This document shows positions 35,298 through 45,638 of a stretch of 64,000 nucleotides of DNA, piece by piece (positions within the stretch are counted from its first letter, which is position 1; each line of letters opens with the position of its first letter). Source of the stretch: Pohlia nutans (lineage: Eukaryota > Streptophyta > Bryopsida > Bryales > Mniaceae). Both the position numbers and the translations under genes were made by a program. The notes under the pieces were generated by a model that saw only the letters and a list, made by a program, of their open reading frames with translations, made no database searches and had not been told where the DNA came from. The stretch lies in contig CM040102.1 of NCBI GenBank assembly GCA_022496805.1, forward strand, positions 806,001-870,000, in the 5' to 3' direction.

Positions 35298-37065
35298 CAG
35301 GTCGCTTAGATTGCATCTAGGAAATGGGTAACAATACAAGAAACTGCTGTAATACTTTAGTCATTGCTGAATGGAAGATTGTGTTACGACGACAGCCGCG
35401 TGACGCAAAAGTCGAGTCAAGTGATGGCGGAAGAGATGATCTGCAGAGTGTGCAGTGAGGTAGAGATGAGGAGCATGTAGACCTACGGCATGAATACACT
35501 ACCGTGGAAAGGGAACTGGACAGTCCTGATTTGAGAAGCTGTAGGAGACTAACCACAGGAGATGTAAACCAAGCTTTGGTCGCTGCAGAGGAAGATCTAG
35601 AGGTGGGACATGATGTGCCATCACAGTAGGAAATGAGGTCAAATGCATGGCATAGCCCATTGTATTAGCAAACCAAGTACGAAACATAATATGTAGTAGC
35701 TGTGGTATCGGTAATCTTGATGACTACACTTAGTCAGTGATTCTACATGCACAACTAATATGAGTCATTCGCTCGACATTACCGTCTACAGTGCGTAAGA
35801 GTATTTTTTTGACTATAGCAAATGGCCAATTCCACATTGCTAATTCTACATTACCATGGTATACAAAGGGATCTGCCATATAAATATCTTCAACATCACT
35901 GATGGACGCTAGAACATGCATGCGCACTACCCTCATGGGGTGCACTGTACTAAAAATGTACGAGTATACGTGAGTGCACAAAAGGGGTCTAATTTGAAAA
36001 TTGCCGTATAACGTACACAAACAATAAACACATTTAGAACTGAAAATATTCACGTATACTTACACTAAACATATATTTAGAACAAAATACATCTGTATAT
36101 AAAGGTATTTAGAGATATAACCTCTCATGTGCGATGGGGTTTTAGAAGGGGTAATGAACGCACGTGATTCTCAAACATAATGTAGAGTGCACTTTCCAAG
36201 GCACTACCTCAAATTATAATTCACGATGAATACCAAAGCAACACTAAACCAATGATTGAGAAAGAAGTCAGCATGGACGTGAAACGGGCACAAATTGAAA
36301 GAAAAAGCTGATAAAAAAGAGGGAGAGGTAGAGTAAACAAAAGTGGAAAGAATATGTGAGGGGAAGAAGCGCTGTAGTCAAAATAAAACTATCCTAGTCA
36401 AAAAGAGAAAAACAAAACATCAATGCAAAATCGATAAATGACAAGAATTTGAACAAGGTGCAAAGAGAACTCATAAGACTGTAGACATTAAGAAGGGTAT
36501 CTAGAATAAATATCCATGATAGATGAATTGCAAAAGTGATATAAATATGTATGACTTCGAAAAAAAGTATGGAACGAAAAAATATGAAAAAAAAAAGCAA
36601 ATAATGCCAACTTGTTTTTGAATAAAAAGTTAAAAAATACAATGTATAAAATGTTAAAACCTCGAAGGAACAAAAGAAATTCAAAAGAAAACCCTAATCA
36701 AAAGGAAGGAAAGTGAAATTGAAATAATATATAGATCATCAAACAGAGGATATAAATTTGAATTAAAACCATGAAGGCCACACTCAAAAACCCATTTACA
36801 AATGGCTGCCCAAAACTGTAGTCACATAACTACTAAATCTAGTCATATCGCTGCCCATGCAAAAAGTCATATGGCTGCCCACGGAAGAATACGTTCCCCA
36901 ACTATGTTCCCATTGAGGTCCCATGTAAATATGACTAGAATCATAGTCATGTGATGACTATGGACTGTTCTAGTCACTAAAGTAGTTACTGGTGAGTCAT
37001 ATCCTCCCGATAGTCATATCTAGTCATATGGCCGTAGTCATATTTCGTATGCTCTCCTAGTAGTG
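35298..37065. other. Non-coding right part of the CACTA element
   Basis: No gene is supported. AT-rich sequence with TAGTCA boxes concentrated from 36815 to the right terminus. Confidence 0.65.
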
Positions 37066-37437
37066 CCGTCCAACCGACGGGTGGGCCGTCCCGTCGATAG
37101 ACGTGTCCGTCCAGCCGATGGACAGGCCGTCCCGCCCATGGACGGCTCCGTCGAGCCCACGGACAGGCCGTCCCGCCCATGGACGGCTCCGTGGAGTCGT
37201 TGGGTGGGCCGTCCAGTTCGACGACTGGCCTGTGCAGCCTATTGTCATCTCCGTCCAGTGGAGGGGGGCCGTCCAGACGACGGGCGTGTCGTCCAACCTA
37301 TGGACGCCTCCGTCCAGGCGACGGGCGGGCCGTCAAGGCGTCTTGCGGTATTATAAGACACCGAGCGGGCCGTCCAGGCGTCGGGAGGGCCGTCTGGGCG
37401 TCGGGCGGGCCGTCCAGGCGACGGGCGGGCCGTCCAA
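37066..37437 (+). repeat. GGCCGTCC array upstream of the kinase-like gene
   Basis: Degenerate copies of GGGCCGTCCAGGCGACGGGC and related units, resolving to an exact 20-bp period near 37390-37430. It ends 10 bp before a TATA box and 210 bp before the kinase-like ORF, so it occupies the upstream promoter position. Confidence 0.85.
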
Positions 37438-37447
37438 TTGTAAACCC

Positions 37448-37455
37448 TATATATG
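37448..37455 (+). promoter_or_regulatory. TATA box of the kinase-like gene
   Basis: TATATATG directly after the GTCC array and about 200 bp before ATG 37650. A similar array-then-TATA arrangement recurs at 44762. Confidence 0.5.
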
Positions 37456-37649
37456 TGCGTCACCTCATTATTTTGCAGCACATTTGGGTCTCTCTTGCGC
37501 TGACGGTGCTCTTCTGTCTTGGATTGGTAACAGTCCATGCTCAAGAGCACGGGTGCTTGCAGAGGGACTCCGAATTGCTTGGAGGAGGGGGGGTTTTTTT
37601 GAAATTTCATCCTTGAAACCCTAATCGCAGTACATCACACGTTGCTCCC

Positions 37650-39234
37650 ATGGCCGGGTATGGACATTCGAAACGCAAAGTGGATGACTGGTTCACGGGG
37701 AATGCGGAATCCGTTCCTAAAATATCCCCTGACACACATGAATGCATATCTGAAGCCGCTGACGCAGGTGTGGCCAATCCGTCAGGTGCTGGAGAGTCTT
37801 CGAAACCCAAGAAGAAGGGACAGCGAAGGAATAGGCACAAGCTTGCAAACTCCCCTGGATGGCCCACCAAGGCTGCCACAACAAAGGTGCATGAAGTGGC
37901 GTTGGACTTTTTCCAGCAATATTCGACCTCACAGCTGAATGTTGCTTACATAAAGCAGGGTATGGTTGGAATTGACAAGTTAAGAAGCCATTTGGATCGA
38001 CTGTTTTGGGCCGCTATGCGAGAGGACGAGTGGGACGAAGAACGCAAGAAGGAAGATTTCGAGAGATGGTTAGATGAGCAAGTGCAAACTTGCATCTTCA
38101 ACCTCGGCCACGTCGCGGAAAAATTGATGGGGATAAGACGGGAGATCGAGCCCAACCCTAAACTGCGCGACGTGCACCAAAAAGTGTTTTGGTGGCACGA
38201 TGCTGTAAAGGGTTTTGCTAAGCAAGGCCTGCACGGGGCTCCTTGGTGGCAAAAAAGTCGGGAATTTGCCTTTGGACAAGGGGCAACCGGTGGCGTAGTG
38301 TTCTTGGAGAAAGGGGTCGTGGTGGTTCCGTTGTCTGGCTCTTCAGTACGAGGGGGGAATGGGAGAGTGCGTAGAGTGACGCTTCAGAACTCCCGGCACA
38401 TTCCGTCGCACATGGAATTAGCAGGGAAATTGCCGCTAGACATTGGAAATTTGAAGAGAGCGAGGGAGAAGTTGTCGATCGAGGCACTGGTCTGTCCATG
38501 CACTCACCCTGGGGTCATTAAGTTTTTTGCCTTCAATGACACCACGATGGAATGCTATGCTGAATGGTGGAATGGGGGGACGTTGAAAGATATGTTTGAA
38601 GTGGATCAACATTATCGCGAGCCGGATGAGATAGGGGACATTGGACATTGGACATTGGATCCAAATCCGCAAACATTGCAGAAAAGAAAACGTCTTATGG
38701 CGTACAGACGGAATCGTACGGAGTTGGCGTGGGCATTGGTGTACATAGTGGACGCAGTACAACAAGATCGAGTTCTACAACGACATCACCCCATCAAATA
38801 TATTGCTCCATTTCCCGGATGAAAGTGGATTGATCGTGTGGATCGGAATATGCGATTGGGGAATGGGCAGCCGCATCAAAGAGGAAACACCATCCTTGTA
38901 CTCCCACCGAAGCATTTCCGAATTAGAGAACTCGAAGGCAAGCCGGTGGTATGTGGCTCCAGAGATGCACTACCTCGTTGGAGAGCATGGAAGCGATCTA
39001 TCTCCAAGCCGTGTGCAAAAGCCATGTTATAACATACACACAGACGGCTACTCGGTTGGGAAAATAGCGCAGCGTATATAGAAAGAGGACCGGAAGAATG
39101 TTCAAATGATTCCAGACAACACTGCAGCAATGTATTTTGACAGGATATTGAAAGAGTTATGTGCTCCAAAATCCAAGGATCGACGTTCAGTTACGCATGC
39201 GGTGAGGAGCCTTGAAGGGAATCCAACTTTCTAG
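37650..39234 (+). pseudogene. Protein kinase-like protein, frameshift and stop
   Basis: ATG 37650 opens a 390-codon ORF with a basic N-terminus (KPKKKGQRRNRHK), a helical middle and a kinase N-lobe-like part (HPGVIKFFAF, YAEWWNGGTLKDM). Near 38757 the frame shifts by one base. The shifted frame gives the catalytic loop as YNDITPSNILL, then a metal-binding loop as CDWG in place of DFG, WYVAPEMHY for the APE motif, and DGYSVGKIAQ. A TAG at 39079-39081 interrupts it, and the same frame ends at 39234 after LKELCAPKSKDRRS. HRD is replaced by YND, keeping the catalytic Asp. The family looks like a kinase fold carried by mobile elements rather than a receptor kinase. Not functional as it stands. Confidence 0.7.
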
Positions 39235-39539
39235 GCTCCACCGCAGTGCTGCTACCGCGAGACTCGCAAGGAACAAGATATCTTGGCGAAGCAGAAGGAG
39301 ATCGAAGAGTAGACAAAGGTAAATAGTATTCAGTCAGAAGAGTGCGAATTAGGAGATGAGGTTAGTGTTTAGTATAGCATCGGTGTGTTCCACCGTGCGG
39401 GGTACGCTTCTGACCCTTTTTGTATGAACTTTACATCGATATATAAATAAATGCCTATGTTCACAACTCTCATTGCACGCGTATTACGTTTGGATAATGC
39501 TTTGGGTTCGTCGTGGAGCCTCTCTGTTACTGCAGGACC
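39235..39539. other. 3' flank of the kinase-like gene
   Basis: No gene. It includes an AATAAATG-type poly(A) signal context near 39446 and leads into the second GTCC array. Confidence 0.4.
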
Positions 39540-40111
39540 GTCCAACGAGATGGACGGATTGTACTAGGGCAAGAGCGTCCAGTCCGGTCCGTCCACGGTT
39601 TGACCGTCCAACCTGGCCCGTCCAACCCGAGATCGTCTAGGAGGAACCGTCCAACTTGTCCGATCGACCGTCCAACCAGGCCTGTCCCACCTGGCCATCC
39701 AACTAGGCCCATCGGACGTGCCTGTCCAACTAGGCCCGTCCCACGTGGGCGTCAAACTTGGCCCGTCCGATCTGGCCGACCAACTAGGCCCCTCCGATCT
39801 AGCCGTCCAACAAGGCCGTTAGATCTGGCCGTCCAACTAGGCCCGTCGCAACCAGACGTCTAACTAGGCCCGTCCTACCTGGCCGTCCAACTACGCCCGT
39901 CGGATCTGGCCGTCCAACTACGCCCGTCCGACCTGGCTGTCCAACTAGGCCCGTCCGACATGGCTGTCAAACTAGGCTTGTCAGATCTGGCCGTCCAAGT
40001 AGGCCCGTCCCACCTGGCCGTCAAACCCGGCGCATCCGATCTGGCCGTTCAAATAGGCCCTAACCGTCAAAGCCGGCCCGTCCGAGCTGGCCGTCTAACC
40101 AGGCCCAACCC
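39540..40111 (+). repeat. GGCCCGTCC array, 27-bp period, interrupted by element copy 2
   Basis: Repeats of GGCCCGTCCGACCTGGC with GTCCAACTA; GCCCGTCCG at 39922 and 39949 shows a 27-bp period. The array stops at the AACCC target site at 40107-40111 and resumes at 44653 as ACCCGGCCCGTCCCACC, so element copy 2 landed within it. Confidence 0.85.
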
Positions 40112-40196
40112 TGTCAAACCTCGTTTTCCCAAAAGCGGCTAGTTAGGGTTTCTAGGGCAGCTAGGAGTAATCTTTTTGCCATAAATAAGAGAAGTA

Positions 40197-41774
40197 ATGG
40201 CCTTAACGGCCCAGTTATTTATTTGGAAAGAGAGTAGCATCCGTGCGCAGCCTAGAGGGATTACTACAGGACTAGACCGACAGCAGATTCCGGTGGGAAA
40301 CCGGATGGGAGACCGGATAAGTGAGGACGGGTCTCCGATGGACCCGGCCACGGTCCGAGCATTGAAGTGGGCCGCTCTAAATTGGGCGACCCACTGTTCA
40401 TTCACTCTCTACAGTTCCAGTTGTCCACGCCAGCAGAACTTTGATCATCCGGATAGCAGTAGAGTTGATAGTGTGGAACCGGAAGTAGAGGGCATCGGGC
40501 GACTGTCTTGTGCAGATTCTGAGCGTCCTGGAGTAAGGGAAACTGAACACCCGGTGAGATACAGCGACGCGAGGTTAGAATTTGGAGTAAGCGAGCATCC
40601 GGACAGCGCGCACCGCCATTTCCGGTGGAGTTTGAGGAAGAAAGGAAGTGCGCAGCCAGGAAGAGGATCGCGGGGTCTCCGGGAGGTTAGAAGAACACCA
40701 CGGAAGCGGAAAGGGAAGCGTCCGGAGCGGGAGGCGCGAGGTTTACCGAGGAAAGAAAGGACGCATCCGGAGAAGGAGCTGCGCCACGACCGGAGGAGTG
40801 AAGAATTCCGCCCGGAGTCCGCAGCCATGGCACGCAGGGAAGCCGGGGCCAAGATTCCGGAGAAACGCATCTGCCTGGAGATTCCTCAGCACGAGCAAGA
40901 CTTCGACGAGCTAATGCAGGAACTCCAGAAGATGGGGTGTTTGGGATTGTTTGGGAGAGTGTGGGATGTGCAGGACTCCCGGATGCTGGAGGAAATCGAG
41001 GGCGGGGCAATGGTGAACGCCTTCCGGACAACCATCCGGGCGAAGTATGGCAGTTGGACCCGGGAGATGTGGCGGGAACTGTACGACTTCCCGGACACCA
41101 ACGAGGACCTGGAACCAGGAGGCAAAGGCGACACGGACTGGGTGAAGATGCGGTTCAGTCATCTCTCGGACAAGGACGGATTCAAGGTGGCGGACTGCAT
41201 ACTGCCCCGGGAGCAACGGCTGCTCCAGTACATAGTGCCCATCCTCTGTCCGGAGAAGCCGACCACCCTCACGGTGACGCTGGCCCGGGGTATCTACTCC
41301 GCCCTTCTCCAGAAGAAACGGATCAACTGGGCGATCCTGATCCACCGGAACACGCAGAAGTGGGCGGGCAACCTCGACAACAAGAAGGGATGTCCGTTAG
41401 CCCCATTTCTCTATCACTTGTACGAGAAACATGGGTGGCTCACGGCCGGGGAGAAGAAGAAGTTGGAGGTAGTTCCGATTCCGGGGGTGAAAAGCCCGGC
41501 CAAGAAGAAGACGGTGCTTCCGAGAGGAGGAGCGGGGACCAGCAGAACCGGCTCGTCGTCCCGACCGGAGGAGAGAAGGATGGCTCCACCTGCAACCCAA
41601 CCGGATAGGAGCAGAGTCCGGGGAGAGGAGCTCCGGAAGGAGAAGGATGACCAACCGGTAAGAAGGCCACTGGGCGATTCCAGCCCCAAATTGGAGACCA
41701 GGACCAAGTGGAGAGAAGACCGCCCGGAGGAAGGCCGACCGGGTGGCACCAGGCCGCGGCAGGAGGAGCGGTAG
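40197..41774 (+). CDS. Gag-like protein, first part (copy 2)
   Basis: 525 codons to TAG 41772-41774. The real start may be an ATG downstream, since the first 36 residues correspond to leader in copy 1; the ATG in MGDRISEDGSPMDP, near 40305, fits both copies. The basic Arg/Glu-rich N-terminus is followed by a gag-like globular domain (EIPQHEQDFDELMQ, GLFGRVWDVQDSR, DTDWVKMRFSHL, LPREQRLLQYIVPIL, PLAPFLYHLYEKHGW). No zinc knuckle is seen. The reading frame stays open after the TAG for 66 codons up to position 41973 and then to 43238. Confidence 0.75.
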   Translation: MALTAQLFIWKESSIRAQPRGITTGLDRQQIPVGNRMGDRISEDGSPMDPATVRALKWAALNWATHCSFTLYSSSCPRQQNFDHPDSSRVDSVEPEVEGIGRLSCADSERPGVRETEHPVRYSDARLEFGVSEHPDSAHRHFRWSLRKKGSAQPGRGSRGLREVRRTPRKRKGKRPEREARGLPRKERTHPEKELRHDRRSEEFRPESAAMARREAGAKIPEKRICLEIPQHEQDFDELMQELQKMGCLGLFGRVWDVQDSRMLEEIEGGAMVNAFRTTIRAKYGSWTREMWRELYDFPDTNEDLEPGGKGDTDWVKMRFSHLSDKDGFKVADCILPREQRLLQYIVPILCPEKPTTLTVTLARGIYSALLQKKRINWAILIHRNTQKWAGNLDNKKGCPLAPFLYHLYEKHGWLTAGEKKKLEVVPIPGVKSPAKKKTVLPRGGAGTSRTGSSSRPEERRMAPPATQPDRSRVRGEELRKEKDDQPVRRPLGDSSPKLETRTKWREDRPEEGRPGGTRPRQEER

Positions 41775-43238
41775 GAAGGGAGAAGGGACTCGGGGCTAGA
41801 ACAACCGGGTGGGGCGAGACCTCAGCCGGAGCAGAGAACAAGGATCCGGGAGGAGAGTCTGGATGAGGAGGAGGATTCTCCACAACCGGAGCTAATCCGG
41901 AAGAAGCCGGCGAGGAGACCAGGGCCAATTCCTCAACCGCAGGTAGGCGGTCCTTCCCAGACACAACCTCGGGTGGATCCGATCGAGGAGTCGAGGCCAG
42001 AAGAGGCGACAAGGCCTTCTCCACCCCCGCCTCAGGAGCAACCGGTAGAGGGACCCGGACCAATGGAGGAGGATTCTACTCCGGCGGCTCCACATGAACC
42101 TACAGAAGAAGAGAACCGGATGGACCAGGAGGGAGGTCCGTCTCAGCCGCGATCCCAGGGACGGAAGAGGAAGTTAGTCCTCCCGGTTGAAGGAGAGGAA
42201 GAACCGGAAGGACCGGATACCACGCCCGGAAAGAAGAAGGGACCAGCCCGGAGAAAGGTGACCCCACTCAACAAACGTCCCAAGGAAGCAGGGGAAGACG
42301 AAGATGAAACCGGAGATGAGGGGGACCAGGAGCAGGGAATGCCAGCGGGAGCAGAACCCGTCCAAGAGGCAGGACCATCCGGGAATGTGCCCGCAGAACG
42401 AAGAGAACCGCTCCGGATGGAGGACATGTTACTGCATACATGGGTGGCACTGGACATGGTGACGGAGCAGTACAACCCCATGTTCACTGCTCTCCGGGAG
42501 ACAGGGACTCTCCTCCGGACGAACGACGTTCTGGAGTATCCGGCGCGGATTCGGAAGCTCCAGAGGAAACTCATCCGAAGCAGGGAAAGGGAGAATGAGC
42601 TAACCGGACAACTGCAGGGTATCCGGGAGGCAGAGAGCGAATCGGCGGCTCTCTTGAAGGGATTTGAGGAGGAGCTGCAACGGAAGGTAGCCTACATTAA
42701 CAAGATGGAGGCCCACGTACAGCGGAAGGAGTTGCAGATCCGGAAGCAAGAGGATACCATCCGGAGTGTAGCAGAGACAAGCCGGCAGTGCGTCTCCAAG
42801 CTATCCGGATTGTTCCAATCGAATGGGGAGGCCCAAACGAAGGCCCGGTTGTACGACGAGCGGGTCCTTCAACCGGGATTGGAGGGAGCAGCTCGGATGA
42901 AGAATGTAGTCCGGGAGTACGCGGACAAGGTAGAAGCATATTTGGTGGAGTTCCGGGTACTGGCGGAATGCATCCGGGAGAGCTCTTCGGAGGAGGAGTC
43001 GGATCAGGAGGAACCTACCTCCCGGACCGTGGAAGATGTGGAGCCCATCCACATGGCCAGACCGGCGGGGGTAAGCCCAGAAGAAGTCCAGGATTTGAGC
43101 GAAGGTATCGAGGCAATGGATGTCCACCCGGACTGGGCGGAAAAGCAACAGGAGGGACAGTCGGCGGGGCGCGGAACTCGGGGAGATAGGCCAGCTGATC
43201 CAATCGTGGTAGGAAGTCCGGAAGATGAGGAAGAGTAG
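41775..43238 (+). CDS. Gag-like coiled-coil second part (copy 2), in frame after a UAG
   Basis: In the same frame as the preceding ORF and without any stop from 41775 to 43238, so a single UAG codon separates the two parts. The first portion is acidic and Pro-rich; then a basic patch (GRKRKLVLP, KKKGPARRKV); then from about residue 200 after the UAG a long coiled coil (RKLQRKLIRSRERENELTG and heptad-like sequence to about 43000); then an acidic C-terminus. It could be made by read-through of the UAG, giving one protein of about 1013 codons, or from its own start codon downstream. Confidence 0.6.
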   Translation, partial: EGRRDSGLEQPGGARPQPEQRTRIREESLDEEEDSPQPELIRKKPARRPGPIPQPQVGGPSQTQPRVDPIEESRPEEATRPSPPPPQEQPVEGPGPMEEDSTPAAPHEPTEEENRMDQEGGPSQPRSQGRKRKLVLPVEGEEEPEGPDTTPGKKKGPARRKVTPLNKRPKEAGEDEDETGDEGDQEQGMPAGAEPVQEAGPSGNVPAERREPLRMEDMLLHTWVALDMVTEQYNPMFTALRETGTLLRTNDVLEYPARIRKLQRKLIRSRERENELTGQLQGIREAESESAALLKGFEEELQRKVAYINKMEAHVQRKELQIRKQEDTIRSVAETSRQCVSKLSGLFQSNGEAQTKARLYDERVLQPGLEGAARMKNVVREYADKVEAYLVEFRVLAECIRESSSEEESDQEEPTSRTVEDVEPIHMARPAGVSPEEVQDLSEGIEAMDVHPDWAEKQQEGQSAGRGTRGDRPADPIVVGSPEDEEE

Positions 43239-44652
43239 CCGCCGGAGGACCAGTGGCTGCCCGGAGTCTTTGGAGGCCCGGAATCAGTGGCCCGGTCTTT
43301 GTGGATCCGACTGCTTGGAACAGGACTTTTTGAGCAGTAGAGTAGGGCTCTGATTGGGAGTTGTTTTTTTAGGATTCTAATGTTAGTTGCAGTGTAGGAA
43401 GAGAACTAAGTCGTGGGGTTGCCCCCCGGCTTTTCCGGATCTGCGGGTTTCCCGGATCTGGTCGGCTTTGTGTTTTCTTTTTATCCAGGGATGTTCCTCA
43501 TTCCTGGGATCTTTTTGTGTACCATTTTCTCTTTGTAAATGATCATAGGCATACTCTTCTATGGACCGGAGTGTTTGTGTGTGTGTGTGGTTGTTAATTG
43601 AGATCGTGGTCCAATTAGTCCCTTGGCAACCGGAAGGGTTGATAGGATTCTGTTGTGGATCTAGTTGTTTCGTGCTCAGTTGCAAGGTGTGATCCGGGTT
43701 AGAGGCTGAGAGGATAGGAGGGGGTACTCCAGTCCTCTCCGAACTCCTGGACGGGTAGTCCGATTGAGGTGCCAACACCTGGGTGGACCATGTGACAGAT
43801 GAGTCCGGAATAGCTAGAGTAACCGGGTTCTGTTGTAGATCCAGTTAAGAGTCTGGGTATTGGGAAAACTCAGAGATTGTTTGAAGGTGGGTTGTTTCGT
43901 GCTCGGTTACAAGGTATAATCCGGATTAATGGCTGAGTGAATAGGAGGGGGTACTCCGGTTCTCTCAGAACTCCTGGACGGGTAGTCCGGTTGAGGTGCC
44001 AGTACCTGGGTAGACCAGGTGATAAGGAGAGCCGGAAGGATCAGAGTAACATGAACTAATTAGGAGTCCAACCAATTCCGGATACCCCGGATAAGAGTCC
44101 ATCCCGGTTATCAAGTCGTTGTAGTAATCTTTAGAAGGGGGAAACCCGGGTTGCACTTAAGTGACCGGCTGTGGGTTTGGGATGAATCTGCAGCTGAAGT
44201 GCAGTACGGGAATTACCCAGATTGAGGAGTGGAGTTAGGATAACCGGAAGGTAGTGAATTTCCCATCATTTGAATCAGTAGGGAGGGGTGTGTCTTTCAA
44301 TCCAGCACCACTAATGTGAATGGAGAACCCTCTGAGGGGAAACAGAGGTTAAACGAAACCGGATCAGATAATAACGGTTGACCGGGAGAGAGGAAGATTA
44401 GTAGAAGTCCTCCCCGGAAGGATACCGGATCTAGTTGTAACCGGGTCAGTCAGTAGGAGGAGGCCCGGTTTGGTAGGAAAGAGGAATTCAGCTGGTGACA
44501 AAGAGAGAGAGATCACCAGTCCAGGACCATCTCCGGAAGCTCTCCACTTCACAGAATCTCCGCGGAACGATAACCCGGAAATCACCTCTACGAGCGCTCT
44601 TAATACGAAAAAGTGCGTTCTAGGGGAATATCCAATATCACGTGCTACGACA
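43239..44652 (+). repeat. 3' region of element copy 2 with tandem 224-bp unit
   Basis: Non-coding. GGAGGGGGTACTCC and ACTCCTGGACGGGTAGTCC occur at about 43718-43760 and again at 43945-43990, a spacing of about 224-225 bp. The last 740 bp match the 3' units of copy 1, down to the terminal CACGTGCTACGACA. Confidence 0.75.
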
Positions 44653-45049
44653 AACCCACGTGTCTGTCCTACCCGGCCCGTCCCACCGGGCCGTCCAACC
44701 CGGTATCGACGAAATCCGTTGGGTGCACGTGCAGTAACCGTGCCCCCGGCCACCCTCCCACTATATAGGAGGCTCTTGAGGCTTTTGCCAACACCTTTCC
44801 TTGGTGTGCTCTGGTCTTCCGACCTGGTTGGTGTACAGCGATTGCGTTAGAACGGAGCCTGGGAAGAGTGGGTTGGAGGAGCACTGGCTATTACACCATC
44901 AAGTGTTTTGCCCCAACCGCACTACATTCAGAATACTAATTGTGTGTTCCCTTGTGTTTTCTTGTGGGCAGTGTGGGGCTGTGGGCCATAGTTAATAGAG
45001 GCAATGGGAGGGGGGAGGACCTTATGGGAGCCCGGGAATGCTAGGATGT
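44653..45049 (+). promoter_or_regulatory. Resumed GTCC array and promoter-like region
   Basis: The GGCCCGTCC array continues to about 44705 and is followed by TATATAGG at 44762-44769, the same array-then-TATA layout as upstream of the kinase-like gene. No clear ORF follows; a gene normally driven from here seems to be missing or replaced by the adjoining block that starts near 45050. Confidence 0.4.
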
Positions 45050-45068
45050 GAGCCTAGAGAGGAGAGCC
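45050..45068 (+). repeat. 19-bp inverted repeat, left copy
   Basis: Exact reverse complement of 63235-63253, in an AG-rich context with further GAGAGCCTAGA motifs just inside on both sides. Confidence 0.7.
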
Positions 45069-45638
45069 TGAGGTCCTGAGAGCCTGAGAGCCTAGAAAAT
45101 TTTCAATTTTTTTTCTTTTTTTTCTGTAAGAGACCTATAACCGTGGATTCAGTATGTATTGAATTTGGAGTATAATTGATCTGGGAATTTTCCATTTACA
45201 TACATGTATGCAAATAGTTTAGGAAAAATTTAGAGTTTAGGATTTAGGGTGTATCTTTCGAACATTGAAAAATTATACATGAACAAGAGAGTATACAAAT
45301 CAATGAGGTTGGGTAGTAAATTTTAGGGTACAATACGGATAGCATTTAGTTCGAGTGGTTTAGAGCTTAAATGTGAAATCGGTGTAATTCATACACTACA
45401 TCTATGCAAATTAATAATTAAATTTTGAGGGTTTTGGTGTTTAGGGTTTAGAGATTGAACATTCAAAATTGCAACATGAACAAAGGAGTGAACAAATCAA
45501 TGAGGTAGGAGAATAGAATGGTTAGCGATCTGAAGTACAACACAGATGTAAAAATCCAAAGTAGTGGCCCTTTTAGTCTCACTACAAATATCAAATAGAA
45601 AGTAGTACAAATATGTGGAGAGAACATCAAAGTTCCTC

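Larger units (their letters stand above)
31473..37065. mobile_element. Complete non-autonomous CACTA element, 5593 bp
   Basis: Left end CACTACTAGGAAAACATACG; right end, read inward on the other strand, CACTACTAGGAGAGCATACG; both continue AAATATGACT. The element is flanked by the 3-bp duplication CCG (31470-31472 and 37066-37068), the length made by CACTA transposases. Subterminal regions are full of GACTA and TAGTC boxes, often paired as TGACTA...TAGTCA (31498-32160, 33120-33170, 33860-33960, 35720-35770, 36815-37045). It lacks the TNP2 catalytic region but carries pieces of transposon genes and a SET domain. Confidence 0.9.
40112..44652 (+). mobile_element. Non-autonomous gag-type element, copy 2, complete
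   Basis: Starts TGTCAAACCTCG and ends CGTGCTACGACA, flanked by AACCC at 40107-40111 and 44653-44657. The TG...CA ends and 5-bp duplication are those of LTR-element integration. The first and last few hundred bases are not copies of each other, so this is not a standard two-LTR structure. Contents: leader with ATAAATAAGA at 40191, a two-part gag-like ORF, then a 3' region with the GGGGGTACTCC...GGACGGGTAGTCC block in tandem (43688 and 43912). No enzyme domains, so it depends on other elements. Confidence 0.85.

Noticed and set aside
40112..44652. Calling the gag-type element a standard LTR retrotransposon
   Set aside because: The two ends do not match each other and there is no pol; only the TG/CA ends and 5-bp duplication support an LTR-type origin.
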